From an uncultured Acholeplasmataceae bacterium (GTDB taxonomy: Bacteria > Bacillota_I > Bacilli_A > Acholeplasmatales > Acholeplasmataceae): 23,013 nucleotides of DNA. The notes beneath the pieces were generated by a model. The model was not told where the DNA came from, did no database searches, and saw only the letters and a program-made list of their open reading frames with translations. Below are positions 16,319 to 23,013 of this stretch, one piece after another (within the stretch, counting starts at the first letter, position 1; each line of letters starts with the position of its first letter). The DNA is taken from the NCBI GenBank assembly GCA_946577115.1, contig CAMOAP010000016.1, forward strand, positions 1 through 23,013. The letters are read 5' to 3'. The translations under genes and the position numbers were made by a program.

Positions 16319-17050
16319 TTGCAACACTTTTTTTATAAATTAATTTTAAGCTATGATGGTACTTATTATTATGGATATCAAAAACAACCTCAAAAAATAA
16401 CTGTGCAACAAACTTTTGAAAAAGCTTTAAAAAAAATGACTCATCAAAACATCCCCACTTTTGCAGCTAGTAGAACCGATAAAGGAGTCCATTCCAAAGG
16501 ACAAACCCTTCATTTCCAAACCACTTTTTCTCTAAAACTTAAACATTTTAAAAAAACTCTTAATTATCTTTTGCCTTCTGATATTAGAGTTACACAAATT
16601 CATTTTGCTACTCCTCATTTTCATGCTCGTTATTCAGCGAAATCAAAAATTTATCAATATGTTTTTTCTAAAAAACCCCTTAATGCCTTTAATCATCATT
16701 TTCAAATTTTTGCTGACAAGCTTGATTTTGACAAAATCACTAAAGCCCTAAAATTTATCGAAGGCACTCATAATTTTTTTGCTTTTACTAGCGAGAACCA
16801 ATCTAAAAATTTTTCTAAAACCATTTTCCAAGCCTCTCTCAAAGAAACTTTACACAAATATATTTTAGTTTTTCATGGTAATGGTTTTTTAAAATATATG
16901 ATTCGTTTTTTGGTAGGCATTTTAATGGAAATTGGTAAAAATAAATTTTCTTTGGAGCAATTTCAAGCGATGTTATTAGGCAAAAAAGCTAAAAAAGCCA
17001 CCATTTTGGCTCCTGCCAAAGCATTAGTGTTAAAAAAAATTTTTTATTGA
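16319..17050 (+). CDS. truA: tRNA pseudouridine synthase A
   Basis: TruA (243 residues) makes pseudouridine at positions 38-40 of the tRNA anticodon stem. Catalytic Asp54 lies in ASRTDKGVHSKGQ. LILSYDGTYYYGYQKQP near residue 8 and FLKYMIRFLVGILMEIG near 196 are family motifs. The start is TTG: AAGGAGG (16307-16313) is 5 bases before it, and the next in-frame ATG would delete the active-site half. In Bacillus, ECF transporter genes lie between rplQ and truA; none is present here. No convincing promoter was found between the terminator and this gene. Confidence 0.95.
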   Translation: MQHFFYKLILSYDGTYYYGYQKQPQKITVQQTFEKALKKMTHQNIPTFAASRTDKGVHSKGQTLHFQTTFSLKLKHFKKTLNYLLPSDIRVTQIHFATPHFHARYSAKSKIYQYVFSKKPLNAFNHHFQIFADKLDFDKITKALKFIEGTHNFFAFTSENQSKNFSKTIFQASLKETLHKYILVFHGNGFLKYMIRFLVGILMEIGKNKFSLEQFQAMLLGKKAKKATILAPAKALVLKKIFY

Positions 17051-17096
17051 TTTTGTGATAATAAATAAAAATAAACAAAAGGAGAATTTATACTAA

Positions 17097-17720
17097 ATGT
17101 TTATTTCTTTTGAAGGTTGTGAAGGAACCGGGAAAACCACCCATTCACGTTATTTATTTGAAAAATTAAGTAAAAAATATTCGTGTGTTTTAACCAAAGA
17201 ACCTGGTGGAGGTTTATTTAATGAAGTAATTAGAAATATTTTGTTGCATTTTTCCAACAAACAAATAGATTTCCACACTGAGGCTTTGTTATTTGCAGCA
17301 GATAGAACAGAACATTTAAGCAAATTAATTATTCCTGCCTTACAACAAAATAAAATAGTTATTTGTGATCGTTATTTAGATTCGACTATAGCTTATCAAG
17401 TTTATGCTCGTGGGTTAAGTAAAGATTTTGTTTTAAATATTAATAATTTTGCTCTAAATTATATGCCAAACATTACTTTTTATTTAGATTTAGATCCTAA
17501 AATTGGAATTAAAAGAGTCAAAAAATTTAGACCTAAAGAAATTAATTCTTTTGATTTACAAAAACTATCTTTTCATAAAAAAGTACGCAAAGGCTATCTT
17601 GACCTTTGTCAAAAAGACCAACAAAAAAGAATTTTTTTAATTGATGCAAGCAAGTCCTTGGAAAATATTTATAACATCATTGAACAAAAAATCAAAGAAG
17701 TCTTCAAAATAGATTTATGA
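17097..17720 (+). CDS. tmk: thymidylate kinase
   Basis: Thymidylate kinase (207 residues) phosphorylates dTMP to dTDP for DNA synthesis. The P-loop GCEGTGKT is at residues 7-14, KEPGGG near 35 and the DRYLDSTIAYQ motif near 90. AAAAGGAG (17077-17084) lies 12 bases before the ATG, a longer gap than usual. TGTGATAAT (17054-17062) just after truA resembles an extended -10 element, but it has no -35 partner. The stop codon overlaps holB (ATGA). Phytoplasma mobile units carry extra tmk copies; this one's operon context marks it as the chromosomal housekeeping copy. Confidence 0.96.
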   Translation: MFISFEGCEGTGKTTHSRYLFEKLSKKYSCVLTKEPGGGLFNEVIRNILLHFSNKQIDFHTEALLFAADRTEHLSKLIIPALQQNKIVICDRYLDSTIAYQVYARGLSKDFVLNINNFALNYMPNITFYLDLDPKIGIKRVKKFRPKEINSFDLQKLSFHKKVRKGYLDLCQKDQQKRIFLIDASKSLENIYNIIEQKIKEVFKIDL

Positions 17721-18706
17721 ACAAAATCCAATCTTGGTTAACCAAATTTAGCCAAATTATTCAAAATAACAAAATTGCTCATCTTTATTTAGTTGTTGGA
17801 TCCACTCTTTCTCAACAAAAAGAATTTGTTTTAGAACTTGCCTATCGTATTTTTAAACGCCATGATCTTCATCTTTGGTCAAAAGATACCTTACTTAATT
17901 CGCAATACCCCAATTTTTATTATTTGACCAAACACAACCATCTTTTTACCAAAGAACAAATTTTACAATTTCAAAAAAACTTTTTGCAAACTTCTTTATT
18001 CGGAACCCAAAGAATTTATGTAATCGAAGAAATAGAAAAAATAACTACCCAAACTTCCAACAGTTTATTGCATTTTTTTGAAAATCCTTCAAACAACAAT
18101 ACTATAGGTTTTTTATTAACGAATAATTTAGAACAAGTTTTAACAACCATAGTTTCTCGCTGTCAAATTATTAATATCTCTGATGATATGGACGCCAAAT
18201 CAAAAAACCAAGATCAAAAAACTACCCCCCAAATAGATGTTTTAGATTTTTCCTTAAGCAATTTAATAAATAAAAATACCGATCAAATGGATTTATTTAT
18301 TGCCAGCGATTATTATCAAAATTTTAAACAGTTTTTTTTAGATTTCATTATTCAATTCCCAAAAACAATTTCATTAAAATTATCCGTTTTTGCCTCTCCT
18401 CTGTTTGCTAAACTTATTGCTTTTCCTCATTTTTTAAATGATTTTTTATCAGTGTTATTGTATTTTTTTTCTGATGTTTTATATGAAAAAATATCCAAAA
18501 ACCAGTTACCCATTTATTTTTCCAAAACACAAATTTTAACAAACCCAGAATATCAAAAATACTATCAAACTTTACCTCTTCCAACCACTTTCAATATTTT
18601 AAAAATTATTCATCAAATTTACAAAAAAATATATATATTATCCAATCAAGAAAATCTTTTAATGGTTTTGATAATTCAATTAGAAGCCCAAAGACTTTCA
18701 TTTTAA
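17717..18706 (+). CDS. holB: DNA polymerase III delta' subunit (clamp loader)
   Basis: HolB (329 residues) is the stator subunit of the clamp loader that places the beta clamp on DNA. IAHLYLVVGSTLSQQKE near residue 20 corresponds to the P-loop region, but the GxxGxGK pattern is lost. YVIEEIEKITTQTSNSLLHF near 101 and FENPSNNNTIGFLLTNN near 121 match the AAA+ core, and the SRC motif (SRCQIIN) is at 147-149. No zinc-binding cysteine cluster is present. Loss of ATPase residues is normal in delta' subunits. It is poorly conserved outside the core, and the tmk-holB order supports the call. Confidence 0.9.
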   Translation: MNKIQSWLTKFSQIIQNNKIAHLYLVVGSTLSQQKEFVLELAYRIFKRHDLHLWSKDTLLNSQYPNFYYLTKHNHLFTKEQILQFQKNFLQTSLFGTQRIYVIEEIEKITTQTSNSLLHFFENPSNNNTIGFLLTNNLEQVLTTIVSRCQIINISDDMDAKSKNQDQKTTPQIDVLDFSLSNLINKNTDQMDLFIASDYYQNFKQFFLDFIIQFPKTISLKLSVFASPLFAKLIAFPHFLNDFLSVLLYFFSDVLYEKISKNQLPIYFSKTQILTNPEYQKYYQTLPLPTTFNILKIIHQIYKKIYILSNQENLLMVLIIQLEAQRLSF

Positions 18707-18791
18707 ATCTTTAAAAATTTGTAACCCTCCCCTATTTAAAGCAATATAAAATTTTTCACACACCAAAACCCAACAAATAAGGTAAAAAAAT

Positions 18792-19649
18792 ATGTTATTT
18801 CAACAACAAAGTTTTTGCAATGCCAAAACTACTTTATATTTGGTAGCGACTCCCATAGGCAATTCAAAAGATATAACCTTAAGAGCACTTGATACTTTAA
18901 AAGAAGTTTTTTTAATTTTAGCAGAAGATACTAGAAGAGCCAAAAAACTTTTACACACTTACCAAATCCAAACACCTCTACTTTCTTATTATGAACACAA
19001 TCAAACAAGAAGGTTGCCTCAAATTTTAGAATTTTTATCCCAAGGAAAAAATATCGCCTTAATTAGTGATGCAGGCACTCCTCTTATTAGTGATCCTGGT
19101 TTTTCTTTAGTTTGTGAAGTGCAAAAACATGGTTTTAATGTTGTAGCGATTCCAGGAGTATCTGCTTTTTTAACTGCTTTTATGACTTCTGCCATCCCTT
19201 CACCTTTTATCTTTCTGGCTTTTTTACCTCGTTTGTCTCAAGTTTTGGAAAAATATTTACTCCAATATAAAAATGCCTCCGAAAGTCTTGTTATTTATGA
19301 ATCTCCTCACAGAATTAAAAAGACTTTACTTTTAATACGCAAATTATATGGTAATAGAAAAATTTCTTTAGCACGGGAAATGACTAAAAAATTTGAAACC
19401 ATTATCAACGGCAATCTTGATTCTATTTTAGAACTTGATTTAATTAATAAGGGCGAATATGTCATTGTTGTTGCAGGCAATCCTAATCCTAACGAACATT
19501 TGCTTTCTCTAAGTATAAATAATCACGTTCTTTTTTACCTCAAATTAGGCTTTAACGAAAAAGAGGCTTTTAGCAAAGTTTCTCAAGAAAGAAACATTAC
19601 TAAAAAAGAAATTTATCGCCAATACAAAATCATAAAAACCCAATCTTGA
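18792..19649 (+). CDS. rsmI: 16S rRNA (cytidine-1402 2'-O)-methyltransferase
   Basis: RsmI (285 residues) methylates the ribose of C1402 in the decoding centre, using S-adenosylmethionine. It belongs to the tetrapyrrole-methylase fold family. YLVATPIGNSKDITLRAL near residue 16, LAEDTRRAKKLL near 43, ISDAGTPLISDPG near 91-103 and IPGVSA near 120 are all typical. A C-terminal helical domain follows. The ribosome binding site TAAGGT is weak. In Bacillus several small genes lie between holB and rsmI; here they are gone. Confidence 0.95.
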   Translation: MLFQQQSFCNAKTTLYLVATPIGNSKDITLRALDTLKEVFLILAEDTRRAKKLLHTYQIQTPLLSYYEHNQTRRLPQILEFLSQGKNIALISDAGTPLISDPGFSLVCEVQKHGFNVVAIPGVSAFLTAFMTSAIPSPFIFLAFLPRLSQVLEKYLLQYKNASESLVIYESPHRIKKTLLLIRKLYGNRKISLAREMTKKFETIINGNLDSILELDLINKGEYVIVVAGNPNPNEHLLSLSINNHVLFYLKLGFNEKEAFSKVSQERNITKKEIYRQYKIIKTQS

Positions 19650-19734
19650 TTTGATTTTTCAAACCATATGCATATTTTTTTCTAACAACCCATAATTAAA
19701 AAATATTTTTACCACCATTTATTTAAGGAGTTTT

Positions 19735-21297
19735 ATGAAAACAACCCCTCCCAAAAAACCTAAATTTTTTCTTTCCACAGCGATTGCATATGCTTCTGGC
19801 ATTCCACACATTGGCAACGTTTATGAATCTATTTTAGCTGATGCTATTGCTCGTTTTAAACGCCTAGAAGGATTTGATGTTTGGTTTCAAACAGGAACTG
19901 ATGAACACGGACAAAAAATTGCTGCTAAATCTTTGCAAAAAGGTAAAAATCCCCAAGAATACGTAGACCAAATATCTTCGGAAATCAAAAGAATTTATGA
20001 TTTAATGCAAGTAAGTTATGATAAATTTGTCAAAACTACCAACCCTAATCACAAACAAACAGTTCAAGCTATCTTTGACAAGTTATGGCAAAAAGGAGAT
20101 ATTTATTTAGGGAAATATAAAGGACTTTATTCAATTTCTGAAGAATCTTATGTGTCTTCCAAAGATTTAATTGATGGAAAAACTTTTAATGGCGAGACTC
20201 CTATTTTAATCAGTGAAGAAACTTATTTTTTTAAGCTTTCCAAATATCAATCCCAGTTATTGCAATATTTAGAAAACAACCCCTCCTTGATTAAACCTGA
20301 TGCCCAAAAAAAAGAGCTGTTAAATTTATTAAAAGAACCATTATCAGATTTGTCTGTTTCTAGAACTTCTTTCAAGTGGGGCATTCGCGTTCCTTTTGAT
20401 CCCAAACATGTGATTTATGTTTGGGTTGATGCTCTAAGTAATTATCTAACCGGACTAGATTATAATCCTACATCTGAAAATAGCCAGTTTAATCGATATT
20501 GGCCTTGCGATATGCATGTTATTGGTAAAGATATTTTAAGGTTTCATCTCATTTATTGGCCTATTTTATTGATGGCACTTGAAATTTCACTGCCTAAACA
20601 GTTTTTAACTCATCCATGGATTTTGTTTGATAAAAATAAAATGTCTAAATCCAAAGGTAACGTTTTGTACGTTGATGATTTGTTAAAACACTTTCCAGTG
20701 GATTCCATTCGTTATTTTGTTCTATCAGAAATTCCTTATGCTCAAGATGGTAATATCACTTATGAATTGTTAGTAGAAAGGCACAATAGTGATCTAGCTA
20801 ATGTTTTGGGCAACTTAGTTCATAGAGTTTTTGGTATGGTAAAAAGTTATCGCCAAAATAATTTATCTAATACTTTAATTACAACTAATTTAGACCCTAA
20901 ATTTGATTTATCCAAACAAACTTTAGCCACTTTTCATTTGGTTCGTCTCAAAATGCAAGATTTTAAAGTGGGAGATGCCCTTAAAGAAATTATGAATTTG
21001 GCTCGCTTTGCTAATAAATACATTGATTTAGTAGAGCCTTGGAATTTATTTAAAAATCCTGAAAAACAAAAACTATTAGACCACGTACTATATTCTTTGG
21101 TAGAATCTTTAAGGTTTTTAGGAGTTTTATTGCAACCTTTTTTACCTCAAACTGCTCATAAAATTTTAACTCAACTCAAAGCTTCCGATATTACTTTTGA
21201 AAGCTTAGATACTTTTGGGATTCTTCCAAGTCAAAAATTAGATCATTATCATATTTTATTTAATCGCTTGGCAATTGATGATGTTTTACCTAGATAA
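19735..21297 (+). CDS. metG: methionyl-tRNA synthetase
   Basis: Charges tRNA-Met, including the initiator, with methionine (class I synthetase, 520 residues). The Rossmann fold begins with FFLSTAIAYASGIPHIGNVY, containing the HIGH-type motif HIGN near residue 24. The KMSKSKGN loop is near 302-309. TGTDEHGQKI near 54 and PFDPKHVIYVWVDALSNYL near 222 match the family. The cysteines of the zinc knuckle are absent, as in the Gram-positive zinc-free type. The C-terminal tRNA-binding domain found in longer MetRS proteins is missing, so this is the short form. AAGGAG is 4 bases before the ATG. Confidence 0.96.
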   Translation: MKTTPPKKPKFFLSTAIAYASGIPHIGNVYESILADAIARFKRLEGFDVWFQTGTDEHGQKIAAKSLQKGKNPQEYVDQISSEIKRIYDLMQVSYDKFVKTTNPNHKQTVQAIFDKLWQKGDIYLGKYKGLYSISEESYVSSKDLIDGKTFNGETPILISEETYFFKLSKYQSQLLQYLENNPSLIKPDAQKKELLNLLKEPLSDLSVSRTSFKWGIRVPFDPKHVIYVWVDALSNYLTGLDYNPTSENSQFNRYWPCDMHVIGKDILRFHLIYWPILLMALEISLPKQFLTHPWILFDKNKMSKSKGNVLYVDDLLKHFPVDSIRYFVLSEIPYAQDGNITYELLVERHNSDLANVLGNLVHRVFGMVKSYRQNNLSNTLITTNLDPKFDLSKQTLATFHLVRLKMQDFKVGDALKEIMNLARFANKYIDLVEPWNLFKNPEKQKLLDHVLYSLVESLRFLGVLLQPFLPQTAHKILTQLKASDITFESLDTFGILPSQKLDHYHILFNRLAIDDVLPR

Positions 21298-21332
21298 TTA
21301 AATTATTGTTTGTTAATAATTTAATTTATTTT
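21298..21332 (+). terminator. AT-only hairpin after metG, probable terminator
   Basis: TTAAATTATT (21298-21307) and AATAATTTAA (21315-21324) are perfect reverse complements with a 7-base loop, followed by TTTATTTT. The hairpin begins right after the metG stop codon. With no GC pair the stem is weak, so it could be chance in AT-rich DNA, but the position and T-rich tail fit an intrinsic terminator. Confidence 0.45.
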
Positions 21333-21401
21333 AATGAGTTTGCACTTAATTTATTTTGATAATTCTTTTTTATATTATTACATTTATATGCTCACATTTA
21401 A

Positions 21402-22477
21402 AATAATGAATTCATAATTAATTTTAATTTCTCGAAGAATGGTTATGGCTCCAATAATTATAATTTCAAAAAAAATCCAGAACAAGCATCTGAACAACTA
21501 CAATCAAAAGAAACTATCTCAAAACAAATCCCCACAAACCAGAAGAACAAATTCTTACAAACGACAAAAAAAACAGATTTTGATCCAATAAAGCAAAACT
21601 AAATTTAATTGTGTGGCAGGGATGGAAGAATAAAAACAACTTCTTCAACGTTTTTTCTATGATTTAGAAAACTCTAAAAATATCAAGAAGAAGAAGTTGA
21701 AATTAATAAAGGAGTATTTTATTATTAAGCCCTCAAGGAACAAGAAAAACCTTTCGCTTGCAAAAGTACTGTTGGGAGAATCAGATTAGTCCTTTTATGT
21801 TTTTAGTGGTATTGATTTTTTGCAAGGAATTCATGGTGATGGCACTAAAAAAATAAGATATTTGTTTGAAAAAATAAAAACCAATAAAACAAGCATTATT
21901 ATATAATGAAAATACCATCATTATGATAGCTGCTAATAATAGAGTAAAAACTCCTCTAGATTCTGACTTGCTTCGTCAAGGACGTTTTGATTATGTAGTT
22001 AACGTTTTCCTACCTAAATTAAAACAACAAAAATATGAAATTCAAACTAAAGAAAACTTTTTATTGGGGATAACCAATTCTTCCGAAATATATAATCACC
22101 AAGAAAAAGAAATTGTTGCTACTCATTCAGCTGCTAAAATCATTATCAGCCAAGCCAAAAACACTTATTTTTTAAGTTCAGTTTCTTTGATTCCACACTC
22201 TTTAGATACAATATTGACTTTATTTGTCAAAGAACATAATCCTAATATTTTATTAAAAGAAACTTTAACCTAAGAAATTATCGTTCTTTTAGCAGGAAAA
22301 ACTACTGTAGCAGTGATTTGCGGAACAACTATTGATAAAGCTTGTTCTGATTTTGTTGATACTTTCCACAAACAAGAACTAACACGTTTTTTTGGTTACA
22401 ATTCAATATCAGTTAAAGATAAAGAAGATTTAAAAAGAGATATTTTAAAAAATGTTTTTCTGATGCCAAAACTTTAG
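21402..22477 (+). pseudogene. decayed FtsH/HflB-type AAA+ zinc protease, C-terminal two thirds
   Basis: Pieces of one FtsH protein can be read in order but in changing frames. 21402-21602 is a polar linker (KNGYGSNNYNFKKN). From 21601 comes NCVAGMEE, then a stop codon. 21728-21751 is a damaged Walker A, SPQGTRKT instead of GPPGTGKT. 21805-21903 reads SGIDFLQGIHGDGTKKIRYL and KTNKTSIII, then stops where the Walker B acids should follow. About 40 residues are missing before NENTIIMIAANNRV and LLRQGRFD (from 21905). The protease motif HEAGH has become HSAAK (22124-22138). An in-frame TAA at 22271-22273 interrupts before IIVLLAGKT, and the frame ends at 22477. The 116-residue open frame at 21923-22273 is only a fragment and is very unlikely to be active. 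The family call rests on motif order. Confidence 0.85.
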
Positions 22478-22533
22478 TGAAATTAAACTAATCTTTAATC
22501 AAAGAATGTTTGTAAAGCAAATAAATAAAAGAT

Positions 22534-23013
22534 ATGAAAGAAATTAAAATTAAGCCATTCTAACCTGAAAAAGGTTTTAATAAAACTACTATTTGGCATT
22601 TTATTTACACTTTGATTTTTGTCTTTTCCCTTTGATTGCTATCATCATTTTCATTTTATAAATTCTACATTCAAAATTACTGTTTCTGATTTATTGCATA
22701 AAATTGATAATTATGAAATTAAAGAAATTAATTTTTTGCTAAAAATATTTGGCTGGAAGGTTTTTATTACCAAATCAAATTAATGGATAAAAATGGAGTA
22801 CTTTTTTATTGCAAATTAAAACCTATTGCTTAAAACATTTCGTAACAAAAAATAACTTCTCTTATAAATACAAAGATTTTGTTTTTTTAAGAAGAAAAAT
22901 ATTTTGATTGGATAAACTTATTAATTAAAATAATCCTTTTGTGTCTTCTTTTGTGTTTTTACTTTAATTTTGTCTTAACATTAAACGTATTTAGAAAACA
23001 ATTTTCAAACTAA
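22534..23013 (+). pseudogene. decayed FtsH-type protease, N-terminal membrane part
   Basis: The N-terminus of a second FtsH-like gene follows the first head-to-tail. It may begin at the ATG at 22534. A hydrophobic segment (FIYTLIFVFSL) stands where transmembrane helix 1 belongs. Then ITVSDLLHKIDNYEIKEINF, typical of the extracytoplasmic domain, is in another frame, and NIWLEGFYYQIKLMDKNG with VLFYCKLKPIA in a third. A second hydrophobic stretch (IILLCLLLCFYFNFVLTL) near 22930-22980 would be helix 2. Stops and frameshifts interrupt it at least five times. The AAA+ part is not in the window; it either lies beyond the end or is lost. Confidence 0.7.

Noticed and set aside
17097-17720. tmk as a mobile-unit cargo copy
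   Set aside because: It is embedded in an intact truA-tmk-holB order, overlaps holB and has all catalytic motifs, which fits the housekeeping gene.
1-23013. CRISPR arrays, tRNA/rRNA genes, riboswitches, toxin-antitoxin or defence systems
   Set aside because: No regularly spaced repeats, cloverleaf, rRNA-like or recognisable riboswitch sequence was found by eye; all sizeable genes are accounted for.

Overview
This window looks like chromosomal DNA from a phytoplasma ('Candidatus Phytoplasma', Mollicutes). The DNA is very AT-rich and every recognisable gene lies on the + strand. Many genes end in TGA, often inside ATGA overlaps, so UGA is a stop codon here, as in phytoplasmas and Acholeplasma but not in Mycoplasma or Spiroplasma. 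The rplV-rpsC and secY sequences have the look of the phytoplasma typing markers. From memory they resemble the aster yellows group, but that placement is inference without a database search.

Layout. Positions 1-566 are non-coding AT-rich DNA that ends in a good promoter (384-412) for rpmF (609-815). Positions 816-1393 are a gene-free stretch. It is bracketed by a perfect 44-bp inverted repeat (824-867 and 1311-1354) that encloses the strong rpsJ promoter (1222-1250). Positions 1394-16147 hold the fused S10-spc-alpha ribosomal cluster in the Firmicutes order: rpsJ, rplC, rplD, rplW, rplB, rpsS, rplV, rpsC, rplP, rpmC, rpsQ, rplN, rplX, rplE, rpsN, rpsH, rplF, rplR, rpsE, rpmD, rplO, secY, adk, map, infA, rpmJ, rpsM, rpsK, rpoA, rplQ. 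It closes with a strong hairpin-plus-T terminator (16200-16235). A second, compact housekeeping block follows: truA, tmk, holB, rsmI, metG (16319-21297). It ends in an AT-only hairpin. Positions 21402-23013 are a graveyard: the C-terminal two thirds of one FtsH/HflB-type AAA+ protease gene, followed head-to-tail by the N-terminal membrane part of another. Both are broken by stops, frameshifts and deletions. FtsH-family copies are common cargo of phytoplasma mobile units (PMUs).

How the genes work together. The ribosomal cluster makes about half of the ribosome's proteins, initiation factor IF-1 and the alpha subunit of RNA polymerase. It also makes the SecY channel used for secretion, adenylate kinase for nucleotide balance and methionine aminopeptidase for N-terminal maturation. 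Overlapping or nearly touching genes suggest tight translational coupling. The second block supplies RNA modification (TruA, RsmI), dTTP synthesis (Tmk), replication clamp loading (HolB) and Met-tRNA charging (MetG).

Most notable points: (1) the 44-bp inverted repeat around the rpsJ promoter; (2) rpsK and rplQ each need a one-base correction at a homopolymer run to give a full-length protein, unless rpsK really starts at ATT; (3) L32, S14 and L36 all lack a zinc-binding cysteine set; (4) the tandem decayed ftsH remnants. I found no tRNA, rRNA, CRISPR array, transposase or new defence system.
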